A DNA stretch of 64,000 nt from Fastidiosipila sanguinis (GTDB lineage: Bacteria; Bacillota; Clostridia; Saccharofermentanales; Fastidiosipilaceae). Both the position numbers and the translations under genes were made by a program. The stretch's first letter is position 1. Each line of letters starts with the position of its first letter. The notes under the pieces were generated by a model. The model was not told where the DNA came from, made no database searches, and saw only the letters and a list, made by a program, of their open reading frames with translations. Positions 35,511 to 45,124 of this stretch are shown piece by piece. Where the stretch lies: contig NZ_CP027226.1 in NCBI RefSeq assembly GCF_002998295.1, forward strand, positions 248,001-312,000, given 5' to 3'.

Positions 35511-35641
35511 TTTGTGTTTTATTTTGTTTAAAATCACATGCTAAAAGAGTATAAAGGCAGTGTTTGTGTCATTTTGTTTAGAATGTGCATAATACAATTA
35601 GCTAAAATATGAAATTCCACAACAAATTGCATAAAAACTTC

Positions 35642-35671
35642 TTGACAATAGAATGAGGTCTATTGTATTAT
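35642..35671 (+). promoter_or_regulatory. Promoter with embedded operator, sugar ABC operon
   Basis: TTGACA (35642-35647) and TATTAT (35666-35671) are 18 bases apart. Between and overlapping them is a perfect inverted repeat ACAATAGA (35645-35652) / TCTATTGT (35659-35666) with a 6-base spacer. Such placement blocks polymerase when bound. The regulator is not known; the RpiR-type gene at 40436 is the nearest candidate. Confidence 0.75.
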
Positions 35672-35737
35672 GTTTCATGAACAAAATATTCACGGAGCAG
35701 TGATGTTCTTGAATAAAATATTTAAGGAGACAATCTT

Positions 35738-36721
35738 ATGTCAAAAGACAAACAGTCTGCGGTTCAAGTCAAAGAGCCAAAAGCAAAAGAGATTAAAAAG
35801 GTTAAACCCAAAATACCTTTTACTAAGACTAAATTCTATAGCAATAGATATATTCACTTAATGGTGTTTATAACTACAGTCTTCTTTTTGGTGTTTAGGT
35901 ACTGGCCAATTTTATGGAACGTTATTGCCTTCCAAAACTTTAAGATTTTAAAAGGCTTTACAGGTAGTAAATTTGTAGGCTTGGATAACTTTAAAGAAAT
36001 TTTTAGTAACATGCCTTACTTTATGCGTTTGTTAAGAAATACAATCGCAATGAATGGTTTGAACCTAATACTAGGTTTCCCAGCTCCAATTATTTTTGCT
36101 CTTTTACTAAATGAGCTTTGGGGAAGCAAGTTTAAGAGAACAGTACAGACAATAAGTTATCTTCCGCATTTTATTTCTACAGTTGTTGTAGTTGGTATGA
36201 CAACACTCTTGTTATCACCATCACTTGGTTTAGTAAATAAAGTTATTGCAGACTTAGGTGGAACCAAGATTAATTTCCTAAGTCAACCAAAAATGTTCTG
36301 GTGGATTATGGTAGCTACAGGTATTTGGCAAAGTGTAGGTTGGAGTGCAATTATTTACTTATCAGCTCTGACAAGTATTGATCCGGCACTATATGAAGTA
36401 TCTTCAATAGATGGAGCTAATCGTTGGCAACAAACATTACATATTACTTTGCCTGGTATAAGAAATACAATTATGATCATGTTCATTTTACAAATAGGTA
36501 GTCTTCTAGCTGTTAATACAGAAAAGATTTTCCTTTTCCAAAACGACTTGAACTTGAGTAGATCTGAGATGATTCCAACATATATCTATAAACGCGGTAT
36601 CGTAAGTAGTGACTATAGTAAAGCTACTGCTGCAGGATTAATCAACGCAGTGATAAGTATTGCACTTGTTTCTCTTGCAAACTGGTTATCCAAAAAATAT
36701 ACCGAAGTAAGTATCATGTAA
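35738..36721 (+). CDS. Sugar ABC transporter permease, LplB type
   Basis: A 327-residue inner-membrane permease of the CUT1 type. After a basic 25-residue N-terminus come six membrane segments. The EAA loop, which contacts the ATPase, reads EVSSIDGANRWQQTLHITLP near 225. The LplB/YtcP-type family commonly carries oligosaccharides. It is first gene of a permease-permease-binding protein operon and starts after AAGGAG at 35724-35729. The operon has no ATPase; the orphan MsmX-type gene at 59043 may supply it. Confidence 0.92.
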   Translation: MSKDKQSAVQVKEPKAKEIKKVKPKIPFTKTKFYSNRYIHLMVFITTVFFLVFRYWPILWNVIAFQNFKILKGFTGSKFVGLDNFKEIFSNMPYFMRLLRNTIAMNGLNLILGFPAPIIFALLLNELWGSKFKRTVQTISYLPHFISTVVVVGMTTLLLSPSLGLVNKVIADLGGTKINFLSQPKMFWWIMVATGIWQSVGWSAIIYLSALTSIDPALYEVSSIDGANRWQQTLHITLPGIRNTIMIMFILQIGSLLAVNTEKIFLFQNDLNLSRSEMIPTYIYKRGIVSSDYSKATAAGLINAVISIALVSLANWLSKKYTEVSIM

Positions 36722-36736
36722 GGAAGGAGATGGATT

Positions 36737-37609
36737 ATGTTACACAAAACAAAAGGACAAAAAGTTTTTCAAGTAGTAATTGTTATATTTTTCATAATCA
36801 TGTGTGCTATTTTTATTATCCCAATTCTTAATGTTTTGGCAATGTCTTTAAGTAGTACAAACGCTATCCTCAGAAACGATGTAGGTATATTCCCAGTTGA
36901 CCTTACTACTATAGGTTATAAACAAGTTTTCTCTAATGACAAAATTTTAAGTGGTTTCAAAAACAGCTTCTTGGTTATTGGAGTTCACACACCTTTAGCT
37001 TTAATTGGTACAGCTTTTGCGGCTTATCCTTTAGCGTATGGAGATTTCAAAGGTAAGAAACTATATAACTATATGATAGTTTTAACAATGTGGATTGCTG
37101 GAGGTTTGATACCTAGTTTCATGGTTGTTAACTACTTAGGAATGGTTGATACATTATGGTCAATTATTATTCCATCACTATTAGGTGCTTATAACATCAT
37201 TATCTTAAGAAATTATTTTGAAAGTATTCCTACCTCTCTAATAGAATCAGCAAAAATAGATGGTGCACACGATTTTACAATACTCTTCCGTATTATTTTA
37301 CCACTGTCAAAACCAGTCTTAGCAACCATAACACTATGGATAGTTGTTGCTAGATGGAATGAATTCTTTGCACCATTAATGTATTTAAGAGATAGTAAGA
37401 AATATACACTGCAGGTTATTTTAAGAGACATAATTATGTCATCAGAAATGAATGAATTTAATATGACAGCTGCAGAAGGTACGTTAAGTATCCCAGAACA
37501 ATTGCGAAATGCGTCAATTATTATTTCATTAGTTCCAATGTTAGTCGTTTACCCATTCCTACAAAAATACTTCGTTACAGGTATTATGTTGGGTTCAGTT
37601 AAGGGCTAG
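36737..37609 (+). CDS. Sugar ABC transporter permease, LplC type
   Basis: A 290-residue second permease subunit with six membrane segments and an EAA loop IESAKIDGAHDFTILFRIILP near 170 (IDGA motif). It pairs with the previous gene to form the pore. AAGGAAGGAG at 36720-36729 precedes the ATG. It is 15 bases downstream of its partner. Confidence 0.92.
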   Translation: MLHKTKGQKVFQVVIVIFFIIMCAIFIIPILNVLAMSLSSTNAILRNDVGIFPVDLTTIGYKQVFSNDKILSGFKNSFLVIGVHTPLALIGTAFAAYPLAYGDFKGKKLYNYMIVLTMWIAGGLIPSFMVVNYLGMVDTLWSIIIPSLLGAYNIIILRNYFESIPTSLIESAKIDGAHDFTILFRIILPLSKPVLATITLWIVVARWNEFFAPLMYLRDSKKYTLQVILRDIIMSSEMNEFNMTAAEGTLSIPEQLRNASIIISLVPMLVVYPFLQKYFVTGIMLGSVKG

Positions 37610-37676
37610 TTAAATTGGAGTAAATTAAGTTGTAAAACTTTGAGCGTAAGAAAAAATAGTAAGGAGGATTGACTAT

Positions 37677-39296
37677 ATGAAGCGCACAAGTAAAAAAGCG
37701 TTATCACTATTCTTAGCATTAGTTTTAGGTATAGGACTAGTAGCATGTAATACAGATAGTGGTAAAGAAAAAGACAACAGTGGCACATCAAATCAAAAAG
37801 CTACTGAAGGAGAGGAATCAAATGAGGAAGAAACAAATGCTGAACCTCTAGAGTTCTCAATTATGAGTATGACTTGGGGTGACCATGAGAAGTCACTTAG
37901 AGAAGATGGCTCAAATGAGATTTTGGATAAGATCCAAGAAGATTCCAATACAAAAATTGAATTCAAATGGTTCCCAGCAGATCAGTATGCTAATAGAGTT
38001 ACAACAACTTTAGCAACTGGTGATATTCCTGAGGTAATTAACGGAGCTGGTGCTATGCTTATTGATCAAGGAGCAGCAGTAGCGTTAGATGAACTATTAG
38101 AAGAGCATGGACAAAATATTCTAAAATCATTCTCTGAAAACCCAATTGATGCAACAAAATTGAAGAGTACAGAAGATGGTAAGACATATATGGTCCCATT
38201 CGTATTGAACTACCAACCAGCTTATGCTTGGTCAGTACGTGCTGACTGGCTAGAAAATGTTGGTGTTAAAGAAATGCCTGAAACATGGGAAGACTGGCTA
38301 AATGTTTGGGAAAAATTCAAGACAGAAGATCCAAACAAAGATGGTAACAGTACAAATGATATTCCTTACTCAGGTGATATTTACTCATTGATGCCAATCT
38401 TTGGTATGAATGTAAGTAACAAATTTACAATCATGATCGATGAAGATGGCAACTGGACATTAGCACCAGAGAGCGAAAACTTCAAGACATATTTAGAAGC
38501 AGTACGTGATATGTACAACAAAGGCTACTTAGATCCAGAGTTTGCTGCTAGAGGTGTATACGTAGATAACAACTCATTATCAGATGCAGTTAACTCAGGT
38601 GTTACAGGTTCAACATTCACATGGGCAGAAATTACAAGAACAGCTACTCTAGGTTTACAAGAAGTAAATCCAGATGCAAAACTAGTAGGTATTAAACCTC
38701 CTGTAGGTCCAAACGGTCATAGTGGTATCCCAGGTAGAAGTACAGTTACTCCAACAAGTGTTATCACAATCGGAGCAGAAAAACGTGGTATAGAAGCTGA
38801 CATCGTTAAATTCTTCAACTATGTATTTAGTGAAGAAGGTATGACAACAATGAGTTATGGTATCGAAGGTAAGCATCACGAAATCGTTGATGGTAAACCA
38901 GTCTTGAAAGAACCATACTCTGAATCATTTGCAAATGCTCGTCAAGCAGGTATCAACTATACACCATTAGCTCACAACTTCTTCCCAGAGGCATATGAGT
39001 CTATAATGTTAGCAGGTAAGACTTATGAAGAATCAGAACCAGCAGTCAAACAATTCTACGATGCACTATATGCAGGTGAAGGCCACTGGTTCAACTCAGC
39101 ACCAATCTTAAATACTGAAGCATACGTAAATAAAGGAGCAGAACTATTTGGTCAATTAGGTACAGCTTTAGCAGAATGTATAATTGGTGAAATTTCAATC
39201 GATGATTTCTACAGCCAATATGAGAACTTGAAAGCTTCAGGCTTACAAGAAATTATTGATCAAGGTAACGAAGCTTGGAAAGCTCTTAACTCATAA
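37677..39296 (+). CDS. Sugar-binding lipoprotein of the ABC importer
   Basis: A 539-residue extracellular solute-binding lipoprotein. The signal peptide ends in a lipobox LVAC with lipid-attached Cys24, so it is a substrate of Lgt (19874). A Ser/Glu-rich linker follows (about 25-55). The mature domain resembles the large LplA-type binding proteins (FKWFPADQYANRVTTTLATG; VPFVLNYQPAYAWSVRADWL). Ligand is not readable from sequence, but the downstream MurNAc genes suggest a peptidoglycan-derived sugar. AAGGAGG at 37661-37667. Followed by a hairpin at 39356. Confidence 0.92.
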   Translation: MKRTSKKALSLFLALVLGIGLVACNTDSGKEKDNSGTSNQKATEGEESNEEETNAEPLEFSIMSMTWGDHEKSLREDGSNEILDKIQEDSNTKIEFKWFPADQYANRVTTTLATGDIPEVINGAGAMLIDQGAAVALDELLEEHGQNILKSFSENPIDATKLKSTEDGKTYMVPFVLNYQPAYAWSVRADWLENVGVKEMPETWEDWLNVWEKFKTEDPNKDGNSTNDIPYSGDIYSLMPIFGMNVSNKFTIMIDEDGNWTLAPESENFKTYLEAVRDMYNKGYLDPEFAARGVYVDNNSLSDAVNSGVTGSTFTWAEITRTATLGLQEVNPDAKLVGIKPPVGPNGHSGIPGRSTVTPTSVITIGAEKRGIEADIVKFFNYVFSEEGMTTMSYGIEGKHHEIVDGKPVLKEPYSESFANARQAGINYTPLAHNFFPEAYESIMLAGKTYEESEPAVKQFYDALYAGEGHWFNSAPILNTEAYVNKGAELFGQLGTALAECIIGEISIDDFYSQYENLKASGLQEIIDQGNEAWKALNS

Positions 39297-39355
39297 GATA
39301 ATTAGTTTAACTTTTGAGATTTAGCTATTAAAAAAGCTTAAAGTTTGAAAAAATA

Positions 39356-39398
39356 TGGGTTGAGGTTAGAGGTTGAAGCCTCATCCTCAGCCCATTTT
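39356..39398 (+). terminator. Strong hairpin after the binding-protein gene
   Basis: TGGGTTGAGG pairs with CCTCAGCCCA, enclosing a second helix GAGG/CCTC, then TTTT. It may reduce but not abolish transcription into murQ. Confidence 0.75.
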
Positions 39399-39454
39399 AA
39401 TATAGACATGGTAAGTATTAATTAAGAAATAATACAGGTTAGGAGATTAACTAA

Positions 39455-40393
39455 TTGGTGAGCAATATGGGTGTAAATAATTTAGAAGCAAGTGTGTGGG
39501 GATTAGGCACCGAACAAAATAATCAAGCAACAATGAATATTGATCAGATGAATTCTGTTGAAATTGTTGAAGCTTTCTTAAATGAAGATAGTAAGATTGT
39601 TGAGGCAATTGCACTAGAAAAAGATAAAATTGCTAAAGCGATTGAAACTATTGCAGAAAGTTTTAAAAAAGGTGGAAGATTATTTTATTTTGGAGCTGGA
39701 ACAAGTGGTAGACTAGGTGTATTGGATGCATCTGAATGCCCTCCTACGTTTGGTACAGATCCTGAGCTTGTACAAGGATTGATTGCTGGAGGCGATTTTG
39801 CCCTCAGAAATGCGGTAGAAGCAGCAGAAGATAATGTAGAGGCAGGAAGAATTGAAGTAGATCAACTTGGTATTAATTCTAACGATACTGTTGTAGGTAT
39901 TACAGCTAGTGGAAGAACTCCATATGTAATAGGTGCTTGCGCAAGAGCAAATGAACTTGGGGTTGAAACGATTGCAGTGGTATGTAATGATGGATCAGAG
40001 TTAGCAAACGTAGTTAATAACCCAATTTCTGTTGTAACAGGTCCAGAATTGATTCAAGGATCCACAAGATTAAAAGCAGGTACAGCTACTAAGATGGTTT
40101 TAAATATGCTGACAACAGGTGCGATGATTAGAACCGGTAAAGTTTATGAAAACCGAATGGTAGATATGCGACCAACAAATGATAAATTAAAAGCCAGAGC
40201 AATACGTTTAACAATGGAGATTACAGGTCTAGATAGAGAAGAGGTAATTCCTGCCTTAGAGTCGTGTAATTATCATGTGAAACCAAGTGTGCTATGCATA
40301 TTAGGAGATGTTGATGCTCAAACTGCAGAAGAATTACTAAAGAAAAATGATGGTTTCTTGCGTAATGCTATAGCTGAGGCAAAGGGAATTTAA
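39455..40393 (+). CDS. murQ: N-acetylmuramic acid 6-phosphate etherase MurQ
   Basis: A 312-residue SIS-domain enzyme that cleaves lactate from MurNAc-6-phosphate to give GlcNAc-6-phosphate. The signature GTSGRLGVLDASECPPTFGT spans about residues 87-106; GITASGRTPYVIGA and the C-terminal AEELLKKNDGFLRNAI are also family-typical. The start is TTG 39455, 9 bases after AGGAG; GTG 39458 or ATG 39467 are alternatives. It lies behind the ABC transporter and before the RpiR regulator, as in other MurNAc clusters. Confidence 0.96.
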   Translation: MVSNMGVNNLEASVWGLGTEQNNQATMNIDQMNSVEIVEAFLNEDSKIVEAIALEKDKIAKAIETIAESFKKGGRLFYFGAGTSGRLGVLDASECPPTFGTDPELVQGLIAGGDFALRNAVEAAEDNVEAGRIEVDQLGINSNDTVVGITASGRTPYVIGACARANELGVETIAVVCNDGSELANVVNNPISVVTGPELIQGSTRLKAGTATKMVLNMLTTGAMIRTGKVYENRMVDMRPTNDKLKARAIRLTMEITGLDREEVIPALESCNYHVKPSVLCILGDVDAQTAEELLKKNDGFLRNAIAEAKGI

Positions 40394-40435
40394 TCCAAAC
40401 ATCTTAGATAAGTTAGATTTGATTAGGAGAAATTA

Positions 40436-41329
40436 ATGAGCTCTTTTGAGATAAGTGAATTTGAAACTGTTGATAGTTTGATAACTAAGATTGATTCATC
40501 AATGGATGATCTTAATCCTACAGAACAAAAAGCGGCTAAGGCCTTTATGAACAGTCCTTATGAGCTTTTGACGAAATCAGTGCAAGAAATTACTGATGAG
40601 TCGTTTGTGAGTCAGGCAAGTTGGGTTAGATTTACGCATAAAATAGGCTTTGCAGGTCTGAAAGAGTTTAAACAATTTTTAAGTCAAGATTTATTGAATA
40701 GAAGTCTAAAACAAGAGCTAGAAGTTCCTTATGCCGAAATTAAAGGTGATGGAGATTTGAACTCTTTGGTGAATAGAGTTTATTCTAATAATATAAAAGC
40801 TATTGAATCCACACGAAGTATTTTAGATATTGATGTTTTAGAGAAAGTCGTCAATGAGATTGTTAAATGTAGGAATTTGCATTTGTTTGGAGTAGGGGCT
40901 TCAGGTATTGTTGCTCAAGATGCTCAATATAAGTTTGCAAGAATTGGTTTGAACGCTGTACATTTTCAAGATTTACATATGCAATTAACCACAGCAGCTA
41001 CTATGAATTCCCAAGATTTAGCAATATTTATTTCTAACTCTGGTACGACTAAAGATATTTTAGATATAGCACATGCAGTAAAAGCTTCAGGAGCTAAAAT
41101 TGTAGCAATTACAAAATTTAGTTTTAGTGAGCTTTCTCAAATAGCAGACTTTGTACTTAATAATGTTCCAGAAGATCAAAGTAGACGCGCGGGTGCTATG
41201 GCCTCAAGGATTTCCCAATTGACAGTAATTGACTTGATTTATACATTGTTGGCCAATAAATTACAAGATGAAATTGAAGACTATCTAGATAAGAGTCATA
41301 GTTATCTAATAGATAATTCACATATATAA
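40436..41329 (+). CDS. RpiR/MurR-family transcriptional regulator
   Basis: A 297-residue regulator. N-terminal RpiR-type HTH (LNPTEQKAAKAFMNSPYELL; VQEITDESFVSQASWVRFTHKIGFAGLKEFK). A C-terminal SIS domain (about 115-270: LHLFGVGASGIVAQDAQYKFARIG; LAIFISNSGTTKDILDIA) would sense a sugar phosphate, plausibly MurNAc-6-phosphate or GlcNAc-6-phosphate. It sits directly after murQ. TAGGAGA at 40424-40430. Target operator unknown; the dyad at 35645-35666 is a candidate. Confidence 0.9.
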   Translation: MSSFEISEFETVDSLITKIDSSMDDLNPTEQKAAKAFMNSPYELLTKSVQEITDESFVSQASWVRFTHKIGFAGLKEFKQFLSQDLLNRSLKQELEVPYAEIKGDGDLNSLVNRVYSNNIKAIESTRSILDIDVLEKVVNEIVKCRNLHLFGVGASGIVAQDAQYKFARIGLNAVHFQDLHMQLTTAATMNSQDLAIFISNSGTTKDILDIAHAVKASGAKIVAITKFSFSELSQIADFVLNNVPEDQSRRAGAMASRISQLTVIDLIYTLLANKLQDEIEDYLDKSHSYLIDNSHI

Positions 41330-41339
41330 GGATTTTATT

Positions 41340-42497
41340 ATGAGTAAAATAAAGTTAGGTATTGAAGTACTAGCTGAAAGTAACGAATATGATTATATTT
41401 TTGCAGGCAAAAGATTAGCCCTGATTACCAATCCAACTGGTGTTGATAGGAATTTTAAATCAACTATTGATATTCTAAATGAAAAATATGATTTAAGAGC
41501 ACTATTTGGACCAGAACATGGTGTCAGAGGAGATATTCCAGCAGGTGAGATCGTAGAGGCTACAGTGGATTTTGCTACAGGATTGCCTATATATAGTTTA
41601 TATAGGAAAGATTCACAGAGTTTCAGCGAAGAAATGCTAGATGTTTTTGATGTCTTAGTCTATGACTTACAAGACGTTGGAGTTAGATTTTATACTTACC
41701 CGTATACATTATTAAATGCTATAGAAGATTGTGCCAAGAATGGCAAAACAGTTGTTGTCTTGGATAGACCTAACCCATTAGGTGGAGAGATAGTAGAAGG
41801 AAATATAATTGAAAACGATTATTTATCTTTCGTTGGTGGCTTTCCTATGCCAATTCGCTATGGGTTGACCATAGGTGAATTCGCAATTATGGCAGTTAAG
41901 GAAAAAGGTATAGATGTAGATATGCATGTTATTAAAATGCAAGGTTGGGAGAGAGATATGCTTTGGCCAGATACTGGTTTGCACTGGGTATCACCTTCTC
42001 CTAATATTCCTAATTTTATGACGTCTTTAATATATACAGGTAATTGTTTAACAGAGGGAACTAATCTATCTGAAGGTAGGGGTACGACTTTACCTTTTAA
42101 ACAAATTGGAGCTGAGTATATAAAAAATCCAGAAGGGTTATGTGAAAAATTAAAATCACTAAATATACCAGGAGCAAGCTTTAGACCAGTATACTTTACT
42201 CCGCTGATGTCGAAGCAAGAAGGGAAATTCTGTGGTGGTATAGAATTCTATGTGGATGATATTGAAGAATACAGACCTGTAAGAACCTATTTACAAGTTC
42301 TATATAAGATAATAGAGATGTATCCAGAAGAATTTGAGTTTAGAAGTGTATTACCTCCAAGGAATAAATCATTTGTAATGTTACTTGGTGGTAACAGTAA
42401 GATTTATGATAAAGAGCCTTTGGAAGATATTTTTGCAGAATATGATGAGGCAGAAAAATATTTCTTAGAGCACAAAAAACAATACCATTTATACTAA
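41340..42497 (+). CDS. namZ: Exo-beta-N-acetylmuramidase NamZ-like (DUF1343, GH171)
   Basis: A 385-residue DUF1343 protein of the NamZ (YbbC) family, which removes terminal MurNAc from glycans. Family features: LALITNPTGVD near 25-36, FGPEHGVRGDI near 57-68, TGLPIYSLYRKDS near 84, VYDLQDVGVRFYTY near 103, and VLDRPNPLGGEIVEG near 139. Unlike secreted NamZ of Bacillus, no signal peptide is present, so it should act in the cytoplasm on imported disaccharide. It is 10 bases from the regulator and 26 from nagZ. Confidence 0.9.
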   Translation: MSKIKLGIEVLAESNEYDYIFAGKRLALITNPTGVDRNFKSTIDILNEKYDLRALFGPEHGVRGDIPAGEIVEATVDFATGLPIYSLYRKDSQSFSEEMLDVFDVLVYDLQDVGVRFYTYPYTLLNAIEDCAKNGKTVVVLDRPNPLGGEIVEGNIIENDYLSFVGGFPMPIRYGLTIGEFAIMAVKEKGIDVDMHVIKMQGWERDMLWPDTGLHWVSPSPNIPNFMTSLIYTGNCLTEGTNLSEGRGTTLPFKQIGAEYIKNPEGLCEKLKSLNIPGASFRPVYFTPLMSKQEGKFCGGIEFYVDDIEEYRPVRTYLQVLYKIIEMYPEEFEFRSVLPPRNKSFVMLLGGNSKIYDKEPLEDIFAEYDEAEKYFLEHKKQYHLY

Positions 42498-42523
42498 ATA
42501 ATTTAGTAGAAAGAGGAAGATAA

Positions 42524-44074
42524 ATGAGGAAAGTAGAAGAATTAAGTTTAAAAGAAAAGTTAGGACAACTTTTAGTTTTTGGGTTCCCAGGAACTGCCGT
42601 AACAGAGGATGTTATTGAGTTAATAAATGAATATAAAGCTGGAAATATTATTTTGTTTGCACACAACCTAGAGGATTTAGAACAAACAAAGGCACTTAGC
42701 AAAGAGCTAAGAGAGCGAATTTATGAGTCTACTGGAATATATCCATTTATTACTATAGACCAGGAAGGTGGAGTAGTATCAAGATTACCAGAAGGTGCTG
42801 CAATCTTCCCATCAGCTATGGCAATTAGGGCAAGTAACAATCCAGAATATGCTGAAAAAGCAGCTTATTGGACAGGATTAGAATTAAGAGCACTAGGCAT
42901 GAACGTTGACTTGGCTCCTGTATTGGATATAAATAACAATCCACAAAATCCAGTAATTGGTGTAAGAAGTTATGGAGCTACGCCTGAAGAAGTTAGTGAA
43001 TATGGTATAGCAGCTACAAAAGGGTATATGCGAGCTGGAGTTATGCCTGTTGCTAAGCATTTCCCTGGACATGGTGATACAGACGTAGATAGCCATATAG
43101 GTTTGCCTACAGTAGATAAGTCTGAAGAAGAATTGCTAGAGTGTGAATTTATTCCATTTGAAGAAGCTATGAAAAATGGTCTACCAGCAATTATGAATGC
43201 ACATATTATTTATCCTGCTATAGAGCCAGAGCCTGTTCCAGCAACTCTATCTAAGAGAATAATGCAAGATATTGTCAGAGATAAATTAGGATTTGAAGGT
43301 TTAATTTACTCAGACTGTTTCCAAATGCAAGCTATTTCAGAACATTACGGAACTGTTAAATCATTTGCAAATGCTATTGAAGCTGGTATGGACTTGGTTT
43401 TAATATCCCATCACCCAGAGTTATCTAAAGCAGCTTTAGAAAATGCAGAAAAACAAGTTGAGCTAGGAGCTTTATCCTTAGACAGAATTAATGAATCAGT
43501 TGAAAGAGTACTTAAGTTTAAACAGGATTACACTGGTGAGAATCTTGACGAGAAATATATAGCTAATCCTGAAGCATTAGAATTGATCAAAGAAATAATT
43601 AGAGCATCTATTACAAGACTAGATAATCTTGGAGATTTACCAAAGATTGATAAAGATACTTTGTTTATAGGAAGTCCTGCAAATAGAACTACATTTGCAT
43701 CTTCTGATCCAAGTCACTCTAATATATTCCCTGAATTTATGGGTAATGAATTCGCCGCTGAGTCTGTTGTAACCACAGTAAATCCTGATCAAGCTGAGAT
43801 TGATAGTGTCCTAGATAAGGCTAAAAATCATAAAGTTGTAGTTTATGGAACTTATAATGCTCATTTGAATAAAGAGCAAATTAAATTAGCGGAGGCCTTA
43901 CAGGCTGCAGGACACGATTTGATTGTAGTAGCTTTAAGAAATCCATATGACTTACAGTTATTGTCTGATGATGTCTATAAGATTGCAGCATTTGATTACA
44001 CTGTTAAAGCTTTTGCTGCATTAGTTGATGTATTTAATGGTGGAGAAGCTAGTGGCGTATTACCACTGCTGTAG
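42524..44074 (+). CDS. nagZ: Beta-N-acetylglucosaminidase NagZ-like (GH3)
   Basis: A 516-residue GH3 enzyme. TIDQEGGVVSRLPEG near 80, the NagZ acid/base loop KHFPGHGDTDVDSHIGLP near 178-195 (Asp-His dyad), and the nucleophile in GLIYSDCFQM near 263 (Asp after Ser). It removes terminal beta-GlcNAc from muropeptides or disaccharides. No signal peptide, in contrast to Bacillus NagZ. The C-terminal ~150 residues form a second domain, as in B. subtilis NagZ. AGAGGAAG at 42509-42518 marks the start. Confidence 0.93.
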   Translation: MRKVEELSLKEKLGQLLVFGFPGTAVTEDVIELINEYKAGNIILFAHNLEDLEQTKALSKELRERIYESTGIYPFITIDQEGGVVSRLPEGAAIFPSAMAIRASNNPEYAEKAAYWTGLELRALGMNVDLAPVLDINNNPQNPVIGVRSYGATPEEVSEYGIAATKGYMRAGVMPVAKHFPGHGDTDVDSHIGLPTVDKSEEELLECEFIPFEEAMKNGLPAIMNAHIIYPAIEPEPVPATLSKRIMQDIVRDKLGFEGLIYSDCFQMQAISEHYGTVKSFANAIEAGMDLVLISHHPELSKAALENAEKQVELGALSLDRINESVERVLKFKQDYTGENLDEKYIANPEALELIKEIIRASITRLDNLGDLPKIDKDTLFIGSPANRTTFASSDPSHSNIFPEFMGNEFAAESVVTTVNPDQAEIDSVLDKAKNHKVVVYGTYNAHLNKEQIKLAEALQAAGHDLIVVALRNPYDLQLLSDDVYKIAAFDYTVKAFAALVDVFNGGEASGVLPLL

Positions 44075-44097
44075 AGTTAACAGGGTTATTATTTAAT

Positions 44098-45015
44098 ATG
44101 GAAAAATATGTTTTAGGTTTAGATGGAGGTGGTACAAGCTGCAAAGCTTGTGCCACCGATCTAAATGGGAAAGTTTTATTAAGAGATATTGCCGGATCCA
44201 TAAATATTAATGGTGTCAGCGAAAATTATGTTCGAGCAGAATTATCTGCACTTTTAGCAAGAATTTATTCTGAAATGGGCGATATGCCTGAGTTCATTGT
44301 TATTGGAGTTGCAGGAATAAGTAATCCACGCACAAAAGAAGTTATGATGTCAATTCTTCATGACACTGGCTATAGAGGCAAAGTCATAATTACTGGAGAC
44401 TTTAAGATTGCGCTATATGCCAAATTAGGGATATTAAATGGAGTATTATTGATTTCTGGAACTGGTTCAATTGCTTATGGTATTAATTCTCGAGGAGATG
44501 AGATTCGTGTTGGAGGATATGGTCATATAATTGATGATCTAGGTAGTGCCTATGCAATTGGAAGAGATATTTTAGCTAGTGTTATAAAATATTTTGATGG
44601 TAGAAATGAAGCTACTGTTCTTACAGATCTTGTAATGAAAAAGTTAGAAATAAGTAGCATTGATGAATTAATTTCCTATATATATAGTCCAGAACGTAAG
44701 AAAAGTGATATAGCAGCTTTGGCGGCATTGGTAGAACCTGCGACAAGAGCTAATGATAAGACAGCTATTGAGATTCAAGAAAAAGCAGCTAAAGATCTTG
44801 CTGATTTAGTAGAAACCATTATCAAGAGAATGGATGAAGAGGAGATTAAGTTAGCATTCTCTGGAAGTGTATTAGAGAAAAATAACTTTATAAGAGAATC
44901 ACTTATCAAAAATATTGAGCAATTAAATACAGCATGCACAATAGAGATAGTGGATAGCGAAAATGATGCTGCTTATGGTGCGGCTTTGTTGGCTTTAGAA
45001 GAACTCTTTTCTTAA
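44098..45015 (+). CDS. murK: BadF/BcrA-type sugar kinase, MurNAc/GlcNAc kinase candidate
   Basis: A 305-residue actin-fold ATPase. PHOSPHATE 1 motif: LGLDGGGTSCKACATDLNG near 5-23; PHOSPHATE 2 region: GTGSIAYGI near 120 with GGYGHIIDDLGSAYAIGR; ADENOSINE region AFSGSVLEKN near 258. Members include MurK of Clostridium acetobutylicum, which phosphorylates MurNAc and GlcNAc. In this cluster it would feed MurQ. Symbol is inferred from context. The upstream ribosome-binding site is weak. Last gene of the salvage cluster. Confidence 0.85.
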   Translation: MEKYVLGLDGGGTSCKACATDLNGKVLLRDIAGSININGVSENYVRAELSALLARIYSEMGDMPEFIVIGVAGISNPRTKEVMMSILHDTGYRGKVIITGDFKIALYAKLGILNGVLLISGTGSIAYGINSRGDEIRVGGYGHIIDDLGSAYAIGRDILASVIKYFDGRNEATVLTDLVMKKLEISSIDELISYIYSPERKKSDIAALAALVEPATRANDKTAIEIQEKAAKDLADLVETIIKRMDEEEIKLAFSGSVLEKNNFIRESLIKNIEQLNTACTIEIVDSENDAAYGAALLALEELFS

Positions 45016-45023
45016 TGCATTAA

Positions 45024-45052
45024 TTGAAGCAAAGACCAAACTGGTGTAAAAT
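45024..45052 (+). promoter_or_regulatory. gpmI promoter
   Basis: TTGAAG (45024-45029), 17 bases, TAAAAT (45047-45052). Confidence 0.65.
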
Positions 45053-45124
45053 GAGGAGAGAATAGTTGAATAATAAGTAGCTATAACTAAGCTAATTATT
45101 GATATAAAAGGAGGAAATTACGAT

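Noticed and set aside
39415-39435. GTATTA..TAATAC dyad before murQ
   Set aside because: AT-only arms of 6 bases in AT-rich sequence; expected by chance and unlike the importer operator.
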